64,000 bases of DNA from Frateuria_A sp051900415 (GTDB lineage: Bacteria; Pseudomonadota; Gammaproteobacteria; Xanthomonadales; Rhodanobacteraceae), in contig NZ_JBHZGL010000002.1 in assembly GCF_051900415.1 (NCBI RefSeq), positions 310,001 to 374,000 of the forward strand, read 5' to 3'. Of this stretch, positions 34,822 through 44,387 are shown piece by piece. Under the pieces are notes generated by a model. It was not told where the DNA came from and made no database searches. It saw only the letters and a list, made by a program, of their open reading frames with translations. The stretch's first letter is position 1. Every line of letters starts with the position of its first letter. The translations under genes and the position numbers were made by a program.

Positions 34822-36141
34822 CTAAAGCGTCTTCAACTGCAGCGCTGGGGGCACGCGACTGGCACGCAGTGCCGGGAACGCGCCGGCCACGAGTGCCGCG
34901 GCAATCGCCAGCAGGATCGTGAGCAGCAGCATCGGCACGTTGAGCGCCACCACGTCGGCGTAGGCCACCGGCTGCTGGCGTACCAGCCACAGTCCCAGCA
35001 AGGTCAGCAGCAATCCACCCACGCCGCCGAGCAGGCCGATGACGCCCGCCTCGGCCAGGCATTGGGCGAAGATCGCGCTGCGCGTCGCGCCCAGCGCCCG
35101 GCGCACGCCGATTTCGCCGCTGCGGCGCAGGAACTTGGCCAGCAACAGGCCCACCGTGTTGAACAGGCACACCAGCAGGAAGCCGAACGCCAGCCAGGTC
35201 TGCAGCTTGACGTCGCTGGGCACCGCGTTCTGGTAGGCCATCCACTCGCGCAACGACATCATCCGCGTGTTGGCCGGGTGGGTGAGCCGGCCGAGCGCGC
35301 GCTGCTGCGCATCGTAGGCATCGAGATAACGGCGATAGGCGGCGGCCTTGGCGGCGGTGTCCAGCTGCACCCACAGGCCGACCGATTCGCACGGCGCGTT
35401 GCGCAGATCCATGCGGTCGGGCTTGCCCCAGCAACTGAACCAGCCGAAGTTGCCGGCATTGATGTCCAGCGCGGTCGGCATCGGCAGGAACACGTCCTGC
35501 GGCCGGACGTAGTAGCCACCGGTGTCGCCGCCCGAATAGCGCGCGCCCACCAGCATGTAAAACAGCGGTCGCGGCCGCCAATGGTCGAGCACGCCGACCA
35601 CCTGTACGCCGGTGCCATTGAGCACGATCGTGCGGCCCACGCTGTTGGCGCCGCCGAACAGGCGCTGGTTGAGTACGTCGGAGATCACCACCTGGCGTAT
35701 GCCGCGCGCCTCGTCGGCGGCATTCCACGCGCCGCCATAACGGAACGGCACGTCGAACATCGGGAAGAAGTCCGAGGTGGTGGCCAGCGTGTCGGCCATG
35801 AACGGGGATTGCCCGGCGAGCCCCGGCTGCACCTTGATCGAGCCGAACACGACCATCGTCTGCCTGTCGGCCTTGCCCGATTGCCAGAGGTCGTGCGCGG
35901 AGATGTAGTCCAGAAGATCCGCAGGGTTCTTGCGCACGTCGGCGCCGGTTTCCGGATCCAGCTGCGGGTAGTAGATCCGTGCGCTCTTGCCGGGCAGCGG
36001 ATCGCCCGAGAGCAGGTACATCACCGTCAGCGTGGTCATACTGGCGCCGATGCCGACAGCGATCGCCAGCACCATCAGCGCAGTGAGTACCTTGTTGCGC
36101 TTGAGGCTGCGCATCGCCAGGTCGAAGTAATAGCCAAACAT
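34822..36141 (-). CDS. MacB/FtsX-type permease, pair 6 subunit A
   Basis: 439 residues, the longest of the set. It opens MFGYYFDLAMRSLKRNKVLT; TM1 ends near IGASMTTLTVMYLLSGDPLPG. The conserved periplasmic cysteines are C237 (SCWGK) and C251 (NAPC). The coupling loop reads LLAKFLRRSGEIGVRRALGATRSAI. The terminal RASRVPPALQLKTL combines a B-like VPP with the A-like LKTL end. The upstream gap of 216 nt contains two R2 elements. Confidence 0.92.
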   Translation of the reverse strand: MFGYYFDLAMRSLKRNKVLTALMVLAIAVGIGASMTTLTVMYLLSGDPLPGKSARIYYPQLDPETGADVRKNPADLLDYISAHDLWQSGKADRQTMVVFGSIKVQPGLAGQSPFMADTLATTSDFFPMFDVPFRYGGAWNAADEARGIRQVVISDVLNQRLFGGANSVGRTIVLNGTGVQVVGVLDHWRPRPLFYMLVGARYSGGDTGGYYVRPQDVFLPMPTALDINAGNFGWFSCWGKPDRMDLRNAPCESVGLWVQLDTAAKAAAYRRYLDAYDAQQRALGRLTHPANTRMMSLREWMAYQNAVPSDVKLQTWLAFGFLLVCLFNTVGLLLAKFLRRSGEIGVRRALGATRSAIFAQCLAEAGVIGLLGGVGGLLLTLLGLWLVRQQPVAYADVVALNVPMLLLTILLAIAAALVAGAFPALRASRVPPALQLKTL

Positions 36142-36159
36142 CAGGCGCGCGCCTCCGTC

Positions 36160-36353
36160 CTCTGCCCCCTCTCCCCGCCGGGGAGAGGGCTTGGGTGGGT
36201 CGGGCGGAGCGAGGGCTGCCGCCGTGCCTGAATATTCGTTCCGAATGCCATCATTAGCTTTGCCTCGTAAAAAAAACAGACTTCCCCGCGAGCCCCGGCC
36301 CCTTACCCCAACCCTCTCCCCCCTGCATCTATCAAAGATGGGGGAAAGGGAGC
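36160..36353. repeat. R2 palindrome pair between permease pairs 5 and 6
   Basis: Elements at 36162-36203 (CCCCCTCTCCCCGCCGGGGA) and 36296-36353 (inverted, with an AAAGATGGGGGAAAGGG arm). They fill most of the 216-nt gap between the pair 5 B stop and the pair 6 A start. Confidence 0.8.
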
Positions 36354-36357
36354 CAGA

Positions 36358-37581
36358 TCAAACGCTTCGCGTGGCCACCACGGGCGGCACCGCGGCCGCG
36401 CGCATGGCCGGCCCCAGCACCGCCACCTGCCCGATCAGCCACAACGCCACCGCGCCGACCGGGAAGTAGTACGCCGGCAGCCGCGGCAGCTCGTAATGCA
36501 GCATCAGGAACAGGTTGATGCCGTAGGCCAGCGCCATGCCCAGCGCGATGCCGATGGTCGCCAGCAGGAAGTTCTCGGTCTGGAAGTAACGCAGGATGTT
36601 GCCCCGCGTGGCGCCCAGCGCACGGCGCACGCCGATCGTGCGTCGCCGCTGCGCGACCCAGAAGCTGCCCAGGCCGACGATGCCCAGCGCGGTCACCACC
36701 AGCAGCGCGATGCACACGCCTCCGAGCAGGCCGGCCATCGCGCGGTCGTCCTGGAAGAACTCGGCGCGGATGTCGTCCAGCGTCTTCTTCTCCAGGATGA
36801 TGCGGTGCGGGTCGGTCTTGCGCAGCGTGGCGACCGCGGCGGCCAGCACGCGGTCACGGTCTTGTGGCGCGGTGCGGATCAGGTAGCGGCTGGCGTTGTC
36901 CGAATCCATCCGCAACGGGAACACCATCGACCACTGCGCGGTATCGTCGCCGCCGAACAACGCCGGGCGGATCAACCCGGCCACCACGCCGACCACGCGC
37001 ACCGGATCGCCGCCGAGGTAGACGGTCTTGCCTAGCGCGGACTGCCCCGGCCACAGCTTCTCGCCCAGCCCACGGGTGATGATCACGGTGGTGATCTTCT
37101 TCGCAAGCTTTTCGTCGCGCGCCACCAGGCGCATGTCGAGGAACTCGCCCGGCTCGAAATCGCGGCCCGCCACCAGCTGCGTGCCGAGGGTCTGCAACAG
37201 GTTCTCGCCGAAGTACTGGGTGGCGTTGAGGGTCGCCTGCTTCTGCTTCGGATCGAGTTTGACGCTGGTGTTCCAGGAGCTGTTGGTGAACGGCACCTGG
37301 TTGGTCAGCGCCACCGATTTCACGCCCGGGATCTGGCGCAGCGCCACGAGGTCTTCCTGCGCGTGCGCCTTTGCGTCGGCGGTGTCGCCGATGCCGAAGG
37401 CCTGGATCTGGACCAGCTCGTGCTCGGCCACGCCGCTGACCATCTGCATGCGCTCGAGCCGTTGATTGATCAGGAACACCGCGTTGCAGACGATGGCGCA
37501 GGTCAGCGCGATCTCCAGCACCAGCAGCAGGGCCGTGATCTTGTGGCGGCGCAACGTGGAGAGGATCGGAAGAATGTCCAT
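36358..37581 (-). CDS. MacB/FtsX-type permease, pair 5 subunit B
   Basis: 407 residues. It opens MDILPILSTLRRHKITALLL and TM1 has the B-type CAIVCNAVFLI. The periplasmic part includes NQVPFTNSSWNTSVKLDPKQ and YFGENLLQTLGTQLVAGRDF, the latter nearly repeated in pair 4 B. The coupling loop is RRRTIGVRRALGATRGNILRYFQTENFLL, and the C-terminus VPPVVATRSV. It begins 9 nt after its A partner, so coupled translation is likely. Confidence 0.93.
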   Translation of the reverse strand: MDILPILSTLRRHKITALLLVLEIALTCAIVCNAVFLINQRLERMQMVSGVAEHELVQIQAFGIGDTADAKAHAQEDLVALRQIPGVKSVALTNQVPFTNSSWNTSVKLDPKQKQATLNATQYFGENLLQTLGTQLVAGRDFEPGEFLDMRLVARDEKLAKKITTVIITRGLGEKLWPGQSALGKTVYLGGDPVRVVGVVAGLIRPALFGGDDTAQWSMVFPLRMDSDNASRYLIRTAPQDRDRVLAAAVATLRKTDPHRIILEKKTLDDIRAEFFQDDRAMAGLLGGVCIALLVVTALGIVGLGSFWVAQRRRTIGVRRALGATRGNILRYFQTENFLLATIGIALGMALAYGINLFLMLHYELPRLPAYYFPVGAVALWLIGQVAVLGPAMRAAAVPPVVATRSV

Positions 37582-37590
37582 GGAATGCTC

Positions 37591-38892
37591 CTAGTTGCTC
37601 TTCAGCTGCAGCGCCGGGGTGACCTGGCAGGCCCGCCAGGCGGGCAGCAATCCGGCCAGCAGCGAGGCGCCGACGGCCAGCAGGAAGGTGGCCAGCAGCA
37701 TCGACAGGTCCAGGTGGGCCAGTGCGGCGTAGTCGGACGGTTGCTTGCGCACCAGCCACAGGCCCACCAGCGAGAGCAGCAGGCCGGCGATGCCACCGGT
37801 GAGGCCGATCACGCCCGACTCCACCAACAGCTGCATGAAAACTTCGCGGCGCGAGGCGCCCAGTGCGCGGCGCACGCCCAGTTCCGGGCTGCGGCGCAGG
37901 AACTTGGCGAGCATCAGGCCGACCGTGTTGACCAGGCACACCAGCAGGAAACCCAACGCCAGCCACGCCTGCAGCCGCACGTCGCCCGGCACCACCTTGT
38001 TGTAGTCGAGCCAGCCCATCACGTCGAGCAGGCGCACGTTCGGCGGGCGCTGGAAGCGACCCAGCGTCTTCTGCTCCTGCGAGTAGTGCACCAGGAACTG
38101 CTTGTACGCGGCGGCCTTGGCCGGCGTGTCCAGTTGCACCCAGAACTGCAGCCACACGCAGGGCGCGGTGTCCATGTGGTCGGGGTCGGAGCCCTTGCCC
38201 CAGCAGTCGGTCGAACCGCTGCGGCCGAGCTTGAGCTCGTAGGCGGTGGTCAGCGGCAGGTACACGCCCTCGTTCTCGGCGTAGCTGCCGTTGTTGAGGT
38301 CGTAGAAATGCGGCGTCATGCGCCAGCTGTCCAGCACGCCGACGATGCGGAAGGCCACGTCGTTCATGCGCAGGGTTTCGCCCGTGCTGTCGCGGCCCTG
38401 GAACAGCTTGTCGTTGAGCTTGCGTGAGATGACCGCCACGCGCGCACGGCCTTCGTCGTCGGCCGCCGTCCACGGCCGCCCGTACCGAAGCGGCACGTCG
38501 AACATGGAGAAGAAGTCGGCCGTGGTGTAGCGCGCGTCTTCGAAGAACGGTTCGATCGCGGACTGCGCCGGCTGCACCGGCACCGCGCCACCGGTCATCA
38601 GCGCCTGGCGGTCGGCGCGCCGGGCATGGAGCAGGTTCATGCCGTCGGTCCAAGTCACCTGCACCGGCGGGTCCTCGTCGGGCTGATAGCCGTCCATGTC
38701 CTGCGGATCGAGCTGCGGGTAGTAGAGCTGGGCGCTCTTGCCGGGCAACGGATCGCCCGACAGCACGTGCAGCACGGTCAGCGTGGTCATGCACGCGCCG
38801 ATGCCCAGCGCGATGGCCAGCACCATCAGCGCGGTCAGCGCCTTGTTGCGCCTCAGGCTGCGCAGGGCCAGGTCGAGGTAGTAGGTGAACAT
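37591..38892 (-). CDS. MacB/FtsX-type permease, pair 5 subunit A
   Basis: 433 residues, the clearest example of the A type. TM1 is about 18-42 (MVLAIALGIGACMTTLTVLHVL). The periplasmic domain spans about 45-310 and holds the cysteine pair C230 (TDCWGKG) and C245 (TAPCVWLQFWVQL). TM2 to TM4 are at about 311-331, 356-382 and 396-419, with LRRSPELGVRRALGASRREV between TM2 and TM3. It ends QLKSN. It is closest to pair 4 A: LHARRADRQALMTGG is identical in both. Confidence 0.93.
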   Translation of the reverse strand: MFTYYLDLALRSLRRNKALTALMVLAIALGIGACMTTLTVLHVLSGDPLPGKSAQLYYPQLDPQDMDGYQPDEDPPVQVTWTDGMNLLHARRADRQALMTGGAVPVQPAQSAIEPFFEDARYTTADFFSMFDVPLRYGRPWTAADDEGRARVAVISRKLNDKLFQGRDSTGETLRMNDVAFRIVGVLDSWRMTPHFYDLNNGSYAENEGVYLPLTTAYELKLGRSGSTDCWGKGSDPDHMDTAPCVWLQFWVQLDTPAKAAAYKQFLVHYSQEQKTLGRFQRPPNVRLLDVMGWLDYNKVVPGDVRLQAWLALGFLLVCLVNTVGLMLAKFLRRSPELGVRRALGASRREVFMQLLVESGVIGLTGGIAGLLLSLVGLWLVRKQPSDYAALAHLDLSMLLATFLLAVGASLLAGLLPAWRACQVTPALQLKSN

Positions 38893-38920
38893 CAGGCGTG
38901 TTCCTCCGGGTACTGCGTCT

Positions 38921-39112
38921 GCACCCTCTCCCCCGCGGGGAAAGGGTTCGGGTGAGGGGCCGGGCGGAGCGTGATGTGCCGTCCCGACCTGGTAGCCAGA
39001 TCCGTTGCTTTCATTGTTCTGCCTTCATCAGAACCAATTTCCTCGCGAGGCCCGGCCCCCCACCCCCGCCCTCTCCCCCGTCTTTGTAACGGGACGGGGA
39101 TAGGGAGCAGAG
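38921..39112. repeat. R2 palindrome pair between permease pairs 4 and 5
   Basis: Elements at 38922-38963 (CCCTCTCCCCCGCGGGGAAA) and 39050-39110 (inverted, with CGTCTTTGTAACGGGACGGG). Together they occupy the 231-nt gap upstream of the pair 5 A start. Confidence 0.8.
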
Positions 39113-39123
39113 CGCGAGCCAGG

Positions 39124-40362
39124 TCACGCACTTCGCGTCGCCACCACCGGTGGCACCTCGGCGGCGCGCAGCGCCGGGCCGAGCACCGCCAGCTGCCCGA
39201 GCAGCCACAACGCCAGCGCACCCGCCGGCAGGTAGCCGGCCGGCAGACGTGGCAGTTCGTAATGCGCCATCAAAAACAGGTTGAGCCCGTACGCCAGCGC
39301 CATGCCCAGCACGATGCCCGCGGTGGCGAGCAGGAAATTCTCGGTCTGGAAGTAGCGCAGGATGTCGGTCCGGGTGGCGCCCAGCGCGCGGCGCACGCCG
39401 ATCGTGCGGCGGCGCTGCGAGACCCAAAAGCTGGCCAGTCCGACGATGCCCAGCGCCGTCACCGTGAGCAGCGCGATGCAGACGCCCAGCAGCGTGCCGG
39501 CCATCTCGCGATCGCTGCGGAAGAATGCCCGGCGAATCTCCTCGAAGGTGCGCTTGTGCGTCACCACGCGTTGCGGATCGGCCTTGCGCAGCGCGGCCAC
39601 GGCGGCCTTGAGCACGCGCTGGCGATCCTGCGGGTGGGTGCGCAGCAGGTAGCTTTCGTCCTTGTCCGCGCCCATGGTGAGCGGCACGATCATCGCGAAC
39701 TTCGCGGTCGCGTCGCGATAGGCGTTGGGCCGCACCAGGGTGTCGAGCACGCCGACCACGCGCAGGCCGACCTTGTCGGTCAGATAGACCGTGCGGCCGA
39801 GCGGTTCCTGGCCGGGCCACAGGCGCGCGGCGAGCGCGCGAGTGACCACAGTGACGGCCGGCAGCCCCTCGCTGCCGCCCTCGTTCAACGCCTTGAGCAC
39901 CACGTCCGCGTTGACGTAGTCGTCCGGCACGAGCTCGCGGCCGGCCACCAGCCGCGTGCCCAGCGTCTGCGGCAGGTTCTCGCTGAAGTAGGTGGCCGCG
40001 TTGACGATCGGCTGGCGCTGCGCCGGATCGGTGCGCAGGCTGCTGTTGTCCCCCGAGCCGCCGAAGGGCACGGCCCGGCTCAGCGCGACCGACTGCACGC
40101 CCGGCACGCGCCGCAGCAGGGCGAGGTCCTCCCGCGCCCGCGCGTAGCGGTCCTCGCCCGCCGCCAGGTCGCCGAGCTGGATCTGCACGACCTCCTGTTC
40201 GGCCACGCCGCTGGGCATGTTCACCCGGTCGAGCCGCAGGCCGATCAGGAACACCGCGTTGCACACGATGGCGCAGGTCAGCGCGATCTCCAGCACCAGC
40301 AGCCAGGCTGTGGTGCGGTGCCGGCGCAGGGTCGAGACGATGGGTCCGATCTCCATGGCCAT
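39124..40362 (-). CDS. MacB/FtsX-type permease, pair 4 subunit B
   Basis: 412 residues, starting 2 nt after the stop of its A partner (a second in-frame ATG lies 6 nt later). TM1 is LLVLEIALTCAIVCNAVFLIG. The periplasmic domain contains YFSENLPQTLGTRLVAGREL, close to pair 5 B, but differs at SRAVPFGGSGDNSSLR. The coupling loop is RRRTIGVRRALGATRTDILRYFQTENFLLA and the end VPPVVATRSA. It carries no periplasmic cysteine. Confidence 0.93.
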   Translation of the reverse strand: MAMEIGPIVSTLRRHRTTAWLLVLEIALTCAIVCNAVFLIGLRLDRVNMPSGVAEQEVVQIQLGDLAAGEDRYARAREDLALLRRVPGVQSVALSRAVPFGGSGDNSSLRTDPAQRQPIVNAATYFSENLPQTLGTRLVAGRELVPDDYVNADVVLKALNEGGSEGLPAVTVVTRALAARLWPGQEPLGRTVYLTDKVGLRVVGVLDTLVRPNAYRDATAKFAMIVPLTMGADKDESYLLRTHPQDRQRVLKAAVAALRKADPQRVVTHKRTFEEIRRAFFRSDREMAGTLLGVCIALLTVTALGIVGLASFWVSQRRRTIGVRRALGATRTDILRYFQTENFLLATAGIVLGMALAYGLNLFLMAHYELPRLPAGYLPAGALALWLLGQLAVLGPALRAAEVPPVVATRSA

Positions 40363-40364
40363 CG

Positions 40365-41672
40365 TCAGTTGCTCTTCAGTTGCAATGCGGGTGCCACCTG
40401 GCAGGCGCGCCAGGCCGGCAACAGCCCGGCCACCAGCGTCGCGCCGACCGCAAGCAGGAACGTCGCCAGCAACATCGGCGGATCAAGCTGCGCCAGAGCG
40501 GCGTAGTTCTCCGCGCGCTGGCGCACCACCCACAGCCCCAGCAGCGCCAGCAGCAGGCCGCCGATGCCCCCGACCAGGCCGATCATGGCCGACTCGACCA
40601 GCAGTTGTTCGAACACCGCCCGCCGCGATGCCCCCAGTGCGCGTCGCACGCCCAGTTCGCCGGCGCGACGCATGAACTTGGCCAGCATCAGGCCGACCGT
40701 GTTGACCAGGCACACCAGCAGGAAGCCGAAAGCCAGCCCGGTCTGCAGGCGCACGTCGTCGGGCACCACCTGGTTGTAGTCGAGCCACTGCATGAGGCTG
40801 GGCAGGCGCACGTTCGGCGCGCGCTGGAAGCGGCCCAGCCCCTTCTGCTCCTGCGAGTAGTGGACGAGGAAATCGCGGTAGGCGGCCACCTTGGCCCGGC
40901 TGTCCAGTTGCACCCAGAACTGCAGCCACACGCAGGTGTCCGACGGCAGGGTCGCGCCCAGGCCGCCAGCGCCGTTGGCCCAGCAGTCGTTCGATCCGTT
41001 GCGGCTCAGGCCGAGTTCCAGCGCGGTCTCCAGCGGAAGGAACACCTCTTCGGCGGGCGCATACACGCCGACGTTAAGGTCGTAAAAGTGCGGCGCCGGC
41101 CGCCAGTCGTCGAGCACGCCGGCGATGCGGTAGCTGGTGCCCGCCAGGCGCAGCTCGCGGCCCACGCTGTCCTTGCCGCCGAACAGCTGGTTGTTGAGTT
41201 CGCGCCCGATCACCACCTCGCGCGCCTTGCCCTCGTCGTCGGCGACGCTCCAGGCGTGGCCATACAGGAACGGCACCTCGAACATCGGGAAGAAATCGGC
41301 CGTGGTGTAGAACGCCTCCACGTAGAACGGATCGATCGCGGCCACGTCCGGCTGCACCGGCACCGAGCCGCCGGTCATCAGCGCCTGGCGATCGGCGCGT
41401 CGGGCATGCAACAGGTTGCGGCCGTCGATGAGCGTCACCTGCATGGGCGGGTCCTTGCCCGGCAGCAGCGCGCCGTTGTCGCGCGGGTCGATCTGCGGGT
41501 AGTACAGCTGCGCGCTGCGGCCCGGCAGCGGGTCGCCGGACAGCACATGGAACACGGTCAGCGTGGTCATGCTCGCGCCGATGCCCAGCGCCACGGCCAG
41601 CACCATCAGCGCGGTGAGCGCCTTGTTGCGGCCGAGGCTGCGCAGGGCAAGCTGGAGGTAGTAGGCGAGCAT
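40365..41672 (-). CDS. MacB/FtsX-type permease, pair 4 subunit A
   Basis: 435 residues, opening MLAYYLQLALRSLGRNKALT. The start at 41672 excludes a long open upstream frame that runs through the pair 3 B gene. The cysteine pair is C230 (NDCWANG) and C247 (SDTCVWLQFWVQL). The coupling loop is KFMRRAGELGVRRALGASRRAV and the end QLKSN. Only 14 nt separate it from pair 3 B, with no repeat, so pairs 3 and 4 are directly joined. Confidence 0.93.
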   Translation of the reverse strand: MLAYYLQLALRSLGRNKALTALMVLAVALGIGASMTTLTVFHVLSGDPLPGRSAQLYYPQIDPRDNGALLPGKDPPMQVTLIDGRNLLHARRADRQALMTGGSVPVQPDVAAIDPFYVEAFYTTADFFPMFEVPFLYGHAWSVADDEGKAREVVIGRELNNQLFGGKDSVGRELRLAGTSYRIAGVLDDWRPAPHFYDLNVGVYAPAEEVFLPLETALELGLSRNGSNDCWANGAGGLGATLPSDTCVWLQFWVQLDSRAKVAAYRDFLVHYSQEQKGLGRFQRAPNVRLPSLMQWLDYNQVVPDDVRLQTGLAFGFLLVCLVNTVGLMLAKFMRRAGELGVRRALGASRRAVFEQLLVESAMIGLVGGIGGLLLALLGLWVVRQRAENYAALAQLDPPMLLATFLLAVGATLVAGLLPAWRACQVAPALQLKSN

Positions 41673-41686
41673 GGTGTCCTTGCGTG

Positions 41687-42907
41687 TCAGGCCGAGCGCG
41701 TGGCTTCCACCGGCGGCACCGCGGCGGCGCGGTGGGCCGGACCGAATACCGCGACCTGCCCGAGCAGCCACAGCGCGATGGCGCCGACCGGCAGGTAGTA
41801 CCAGGGCATGCGGTCCATCTCGTAGTGCTCCATCAGGTACAGGTTGATGCCGAAGGCCAGCACCATGCCTAGCACCACGCCCGCACCACTGAGCAGGAAG
41901 TTCTCGGTGCGGAAGTAGTTGAGGATGTGGCTGCGCCGCGCGCCGACGGCACGGCGGATGCCGATCTGCCGGCGCCGCTGCGCGACCCAGAAGCTGGTCA
42001 GGCCGACGATGCCGAAGGCGGTCACCGCGAGCATCACCACGCATACGAGCACCAGCATCCAGACCATGCTGGCGGCCCCGGAAAAATAGTCGCTGCGGAT
42101 GTCTTCGAAGGTCTTTGCCTCGGCCACGGCACCCGGTTCGAGCTTGCCCAGCACGTCTTCGGCGTGGCGCGCGACGCGGTCGCGATCGGCCGCTGCGCTG
42201 CGCAGCACGTAGTAGCTGAGCGCATCGGTCGGCTGCATCGGGAAGAACGCCGCATCGTAGATGCCGGGCAGGCCCGCGCCCGCCTGCTTGGGGCGCAGTA
42301 CGTTCTCCACCACGCCCACGACCTGGTACCAGTACCGGTCCACGTACATGCGGCGTCCCAGTGCCGACTCCCCAGGCCACAACCGTTCGGCCAGGCGCTG
42401 GTTGACGATGGCGACGTGCGTTTCGGGCATGAACGACGCGCCCATCGAGGCACTGGCGTAGTCCTCGTCGCTGAACATGCGCCCCTGCTTCAGGCGCAGG
42501 CCGAGCGCGCGGTCCGCGCCCGCGCCCAGCAGGTAGACGTTGGAGTTGATGCTGGCCTTGTCGGTCGGCTTCATGTCCGGCCGCGTGGTGAAGTTGGTGT
42601 TCCAGCCGTTGCCCGACAGCGGCATGGTGTTGAGCACCGCCACCGACTGCACCCCCTGGATGCGTCGCAACGCCTCGAGATTCCGCGGGATTTCGCTGGC
42701 CGCACGGTCCGGATCGGCGCCAGCCAGCGTGACCACGCTCAGGCCCTGCTCGTCGATCGCGTTGGGCAGGCGGATCTCGCCGGCGCGCGCGCTGATCAGG
42801 AACACGGCATTGCACAGCACGGCGCAGGCGAGCGCGATCTCCAGCACGATGAGCAATGCCGGGATGCGGTGCTTGCGCAGGCTGGCGAGGATCGGTCCGA
42901 TTTCCAT
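41687..42907 (-). CDS. MacB/FtsX-type permease, pair 3 subunit B
   Basis: 406 residues, opening MEIGPILASLRKHRIPALLI; TM1 reads EIALACAVLCNAVFLI. The periplasmic domain is distinct (NTMPLSGNGWNTNFTTRPDM, YLLGAGADRALGLRLKQGR). The coupling loop is RRRQIGIRRAVGARRSHILNYFRTENFLL. The C-terminal block YEMDRMPWYYLPVGA and VPPVEATRSA is intermediate between pairs 1-2 (VEATRS) and 4-7 (VVATRS). It starts 9 nt after its A partner. Confidence 0.93.
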   Translation of the reverse strand: MEIGPILASLRKHRIPALLIVLEIALACAVLCNAVFLISARAGEIRLPNAIDEQGLSVVTLAGADPDRAASEIPRNLEALRRIQGVQSVAVLNTMPLSGNGWNTNFTTRPDMKPTDKASINSNVYLLGAGADRALGLRLKQGRMFSDEDYASASMGASFMPETHVAIVNQRLAERLWPGESALGRRMYVDRYWYQVVGVVENVLRPKQAGAGLPGIYDAAFFPMQPTDALSYYVLRSAAADRDRVARHAEDVLGKLEPGAVAEAKTFEDIRSDYFSGAASMVWMLVLVCVVMLAVTAFGIVGLTSFWVAQRRRQIGIRRAVGARRSHILNYFRTENFLLSGAGVVLGMVLAFGINLYLMEHYEMDRMPWYYLPVGAIALWLLGQVAVFGPAHRAAAVPPVEATRSA

Positions 42908-42916
42908 GGTTTGGCC

Positions 42917-44215
42917 TCAGGCGCTCTTGAGCTGCGGCGCGGGCGAGACCACGCAGGCGCGCCATGCCGGCAGCAGCCCCGCAACCAGTGCCGACACCAG
43001 CGCGACGATGAAAGTGAAAGCGAACATCGAAAGATCCAGCCGGGCCAGGCTGGCGTATTCGGCCGGCTGGTGGCGGATGCCCCACAGGCCAAGCTCGGCC
43101 ACCAGCAGCCCGAGCAGGCCGCCAGCGAGGCCGACGATCGCCGCCTCGACCATGAACTGCCCGAAGATCGCACCGCGCGTGGCGCCCAGTGCGCGGCGCA
43201 CGCCGATCTCGCGCGAACGGCGCAGGCACTTGGCCAGCAGCAGGCCGATGGTGTTGGTCACGCAGATCAGCAGGAAGCCGAAGGCGAGCCCGGCCTGCAG
43301 GCGCGCGTCGTCCGGCACCACGTTTTCACTGCGCAGCCACTGCATCACGTCCGGCAGCGCGGTATCGGTGCGGTGGAAGCGGCCCTGCGCGATCTGCTCG
43401 CGCACGTAGCCATCGAGGAAGCGCTTGTAGCTGGCCACCGCGCTTGCCCCGGGCAGCTCCACCCACAGGCCGAGCCACATGCATGGCGCGGTTTCCAGGT
43501 GCTCGATGTCGGCCGCTTCCCAGCAGCTGATGTTGTTCGGCTGCAGTTCCACCGCGCGCGCCGCGCGCAGCGGCAGGAACGCGCCGTCGCCTTCGCCGTA
43601 GCTGCGCCCGATGTTGATCGCGTAGAAGCGCGGCTGCGGCGAGAAGTGGTCGAGCACGCCGACCACGCGGAAGTCGTGGCCGTTGAGTCGCAGCGTACGG
43701 CCCACGCTGTTGGTGCCGCCGAACAGCTTCTGGTTGAGGAAATCGGCGATCACGATGACCCGCGCGCCGGCGGCGTCATCGGCGGCGCTCCACCCGCTGC
43801 CGTAGCGGAAGGGTGCGCCGACCATCGGCAGGAAGTCGGCGGTGGTCATCACCGCGTCGCCGAAGAACGGCCGCCCACCCGCATCGCGCGACTGGATCTT
43901 TGCCGAGCCCAGCGCGACCAGCGCCTGCCGTGGCGCGCGGTGCGCGTCGAACAGGTTGTTGGCGTCGACCCAGGTGAGGTTTTCCTGCGGCCGGCTTTCG
44001 CCGGGGATATAGCCGTCCTTGGGATACGGGTCGATCTGCGGGTAGTAAAGCTGCGCGCTGCGGTCGGGCAGCGGATCGCCCGAGAGCAGCCGCAGCACGG
44101 TCAGCGTGGTGATGCACGCGCCGATACCCAGCGCCAGCGCCAGCACCATCAGCGTGGTGAGCACGCGGTTGCGGCCGAGGCTGCGCAGCGCAAGTTGGAG
44201 GTAATAGCCGAACAT
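42917..44215 (-). CDS. MacB/FtsX-type permease, pair 3 subunit A
   Basis: 432 residues, opening MFGYYLQLALRSLGRNRVLT. The cysteine pair is C231 (NISCWEAADIEH) and C245 (TAPCMWLGLWVEL). The coupling loop reads KCLRRSREIGVRRALGATRGAI, with a cysteine replacing the usual Phe/Met after KxLAK. It ends SPAPQLKSA. The 172-nt gap before it (44216-44387) carries two facing R2 elements. Confidence 0.93.
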   Translation of the reverse strand: MFGYYLQLALRSLGRNRVLTTLMVLALALGIGACITTLTVLRLLSGDPLPDRSAQLYYPQIDPYPKDGYIPGESRPQENLTWVDANNLFDAHRAPRQALVALGSAKIQSRDAGGRPFFGDAVMTTADFLPMVGAPFRYGSGWSAADDAAGARVIVIADFLNQKLFGGTNSVGRTLRLNGHDFRVVGVLDHFSPQPRFYAINIGRSYGEGDGAFLPLRAARAVELQPNNISCWEAADIEHLETAPCMWLGLWVELPGASAVASYKRFLDGYVREQIAQGRFHRTDTALPDVMQWLRSENVVPDDARLQAGLAFGFLLICVTNTIGLLLAKCLRRSREIGVRRALGATRGAIFGQFMVEAAIVGLAGGLLGLLVAELGLWGIRHQPAEYASLARLDLSMFAFTFIVALVSALVAGLLPAWRACVVSPAPQLKSA

Positions 44216-44230
44216 CCCAGGCTCCTGGTC

Positions 44231-44384
44231 ATTGCTCCCTCTCCCCCACGGGGAAAGGGTCGGGGTGAGGGGTCGGGCAGCGCGTGGGCCCACGCCGGCC
44301 TTCACACCCCACCTGGCTCGATACCGTACGAGGCGAGCCCCACCCCTCATCCCAGCCCTCTCCCCGAAGGCAGAGGGCGCCAAA
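44231..44384. repeat. R2 palindrome pair between permease pairs 2 and 3
   Basis: Elements at 44235-44277 (CTCCCTCTCCCCCACGGGGA plus AAGGGTCGGGGTGAGGGG) and 44339-44380 (inverted: CACCCCTCATCCCAGCCC then CTCTCCCCGAAGGCAGAGGG). Confidence 0.82.
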
Positions 44385-44387
44385 GCG

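Noticed and set aside
40365..43229. Apparent 954-residue fusion of two permeases
   Set aside because: The extra N-terminal part is pair 3 B read in a wrong frame. The A-type N-terminus at 41672 and the in-frame B gene on the same strand show two separate genes.
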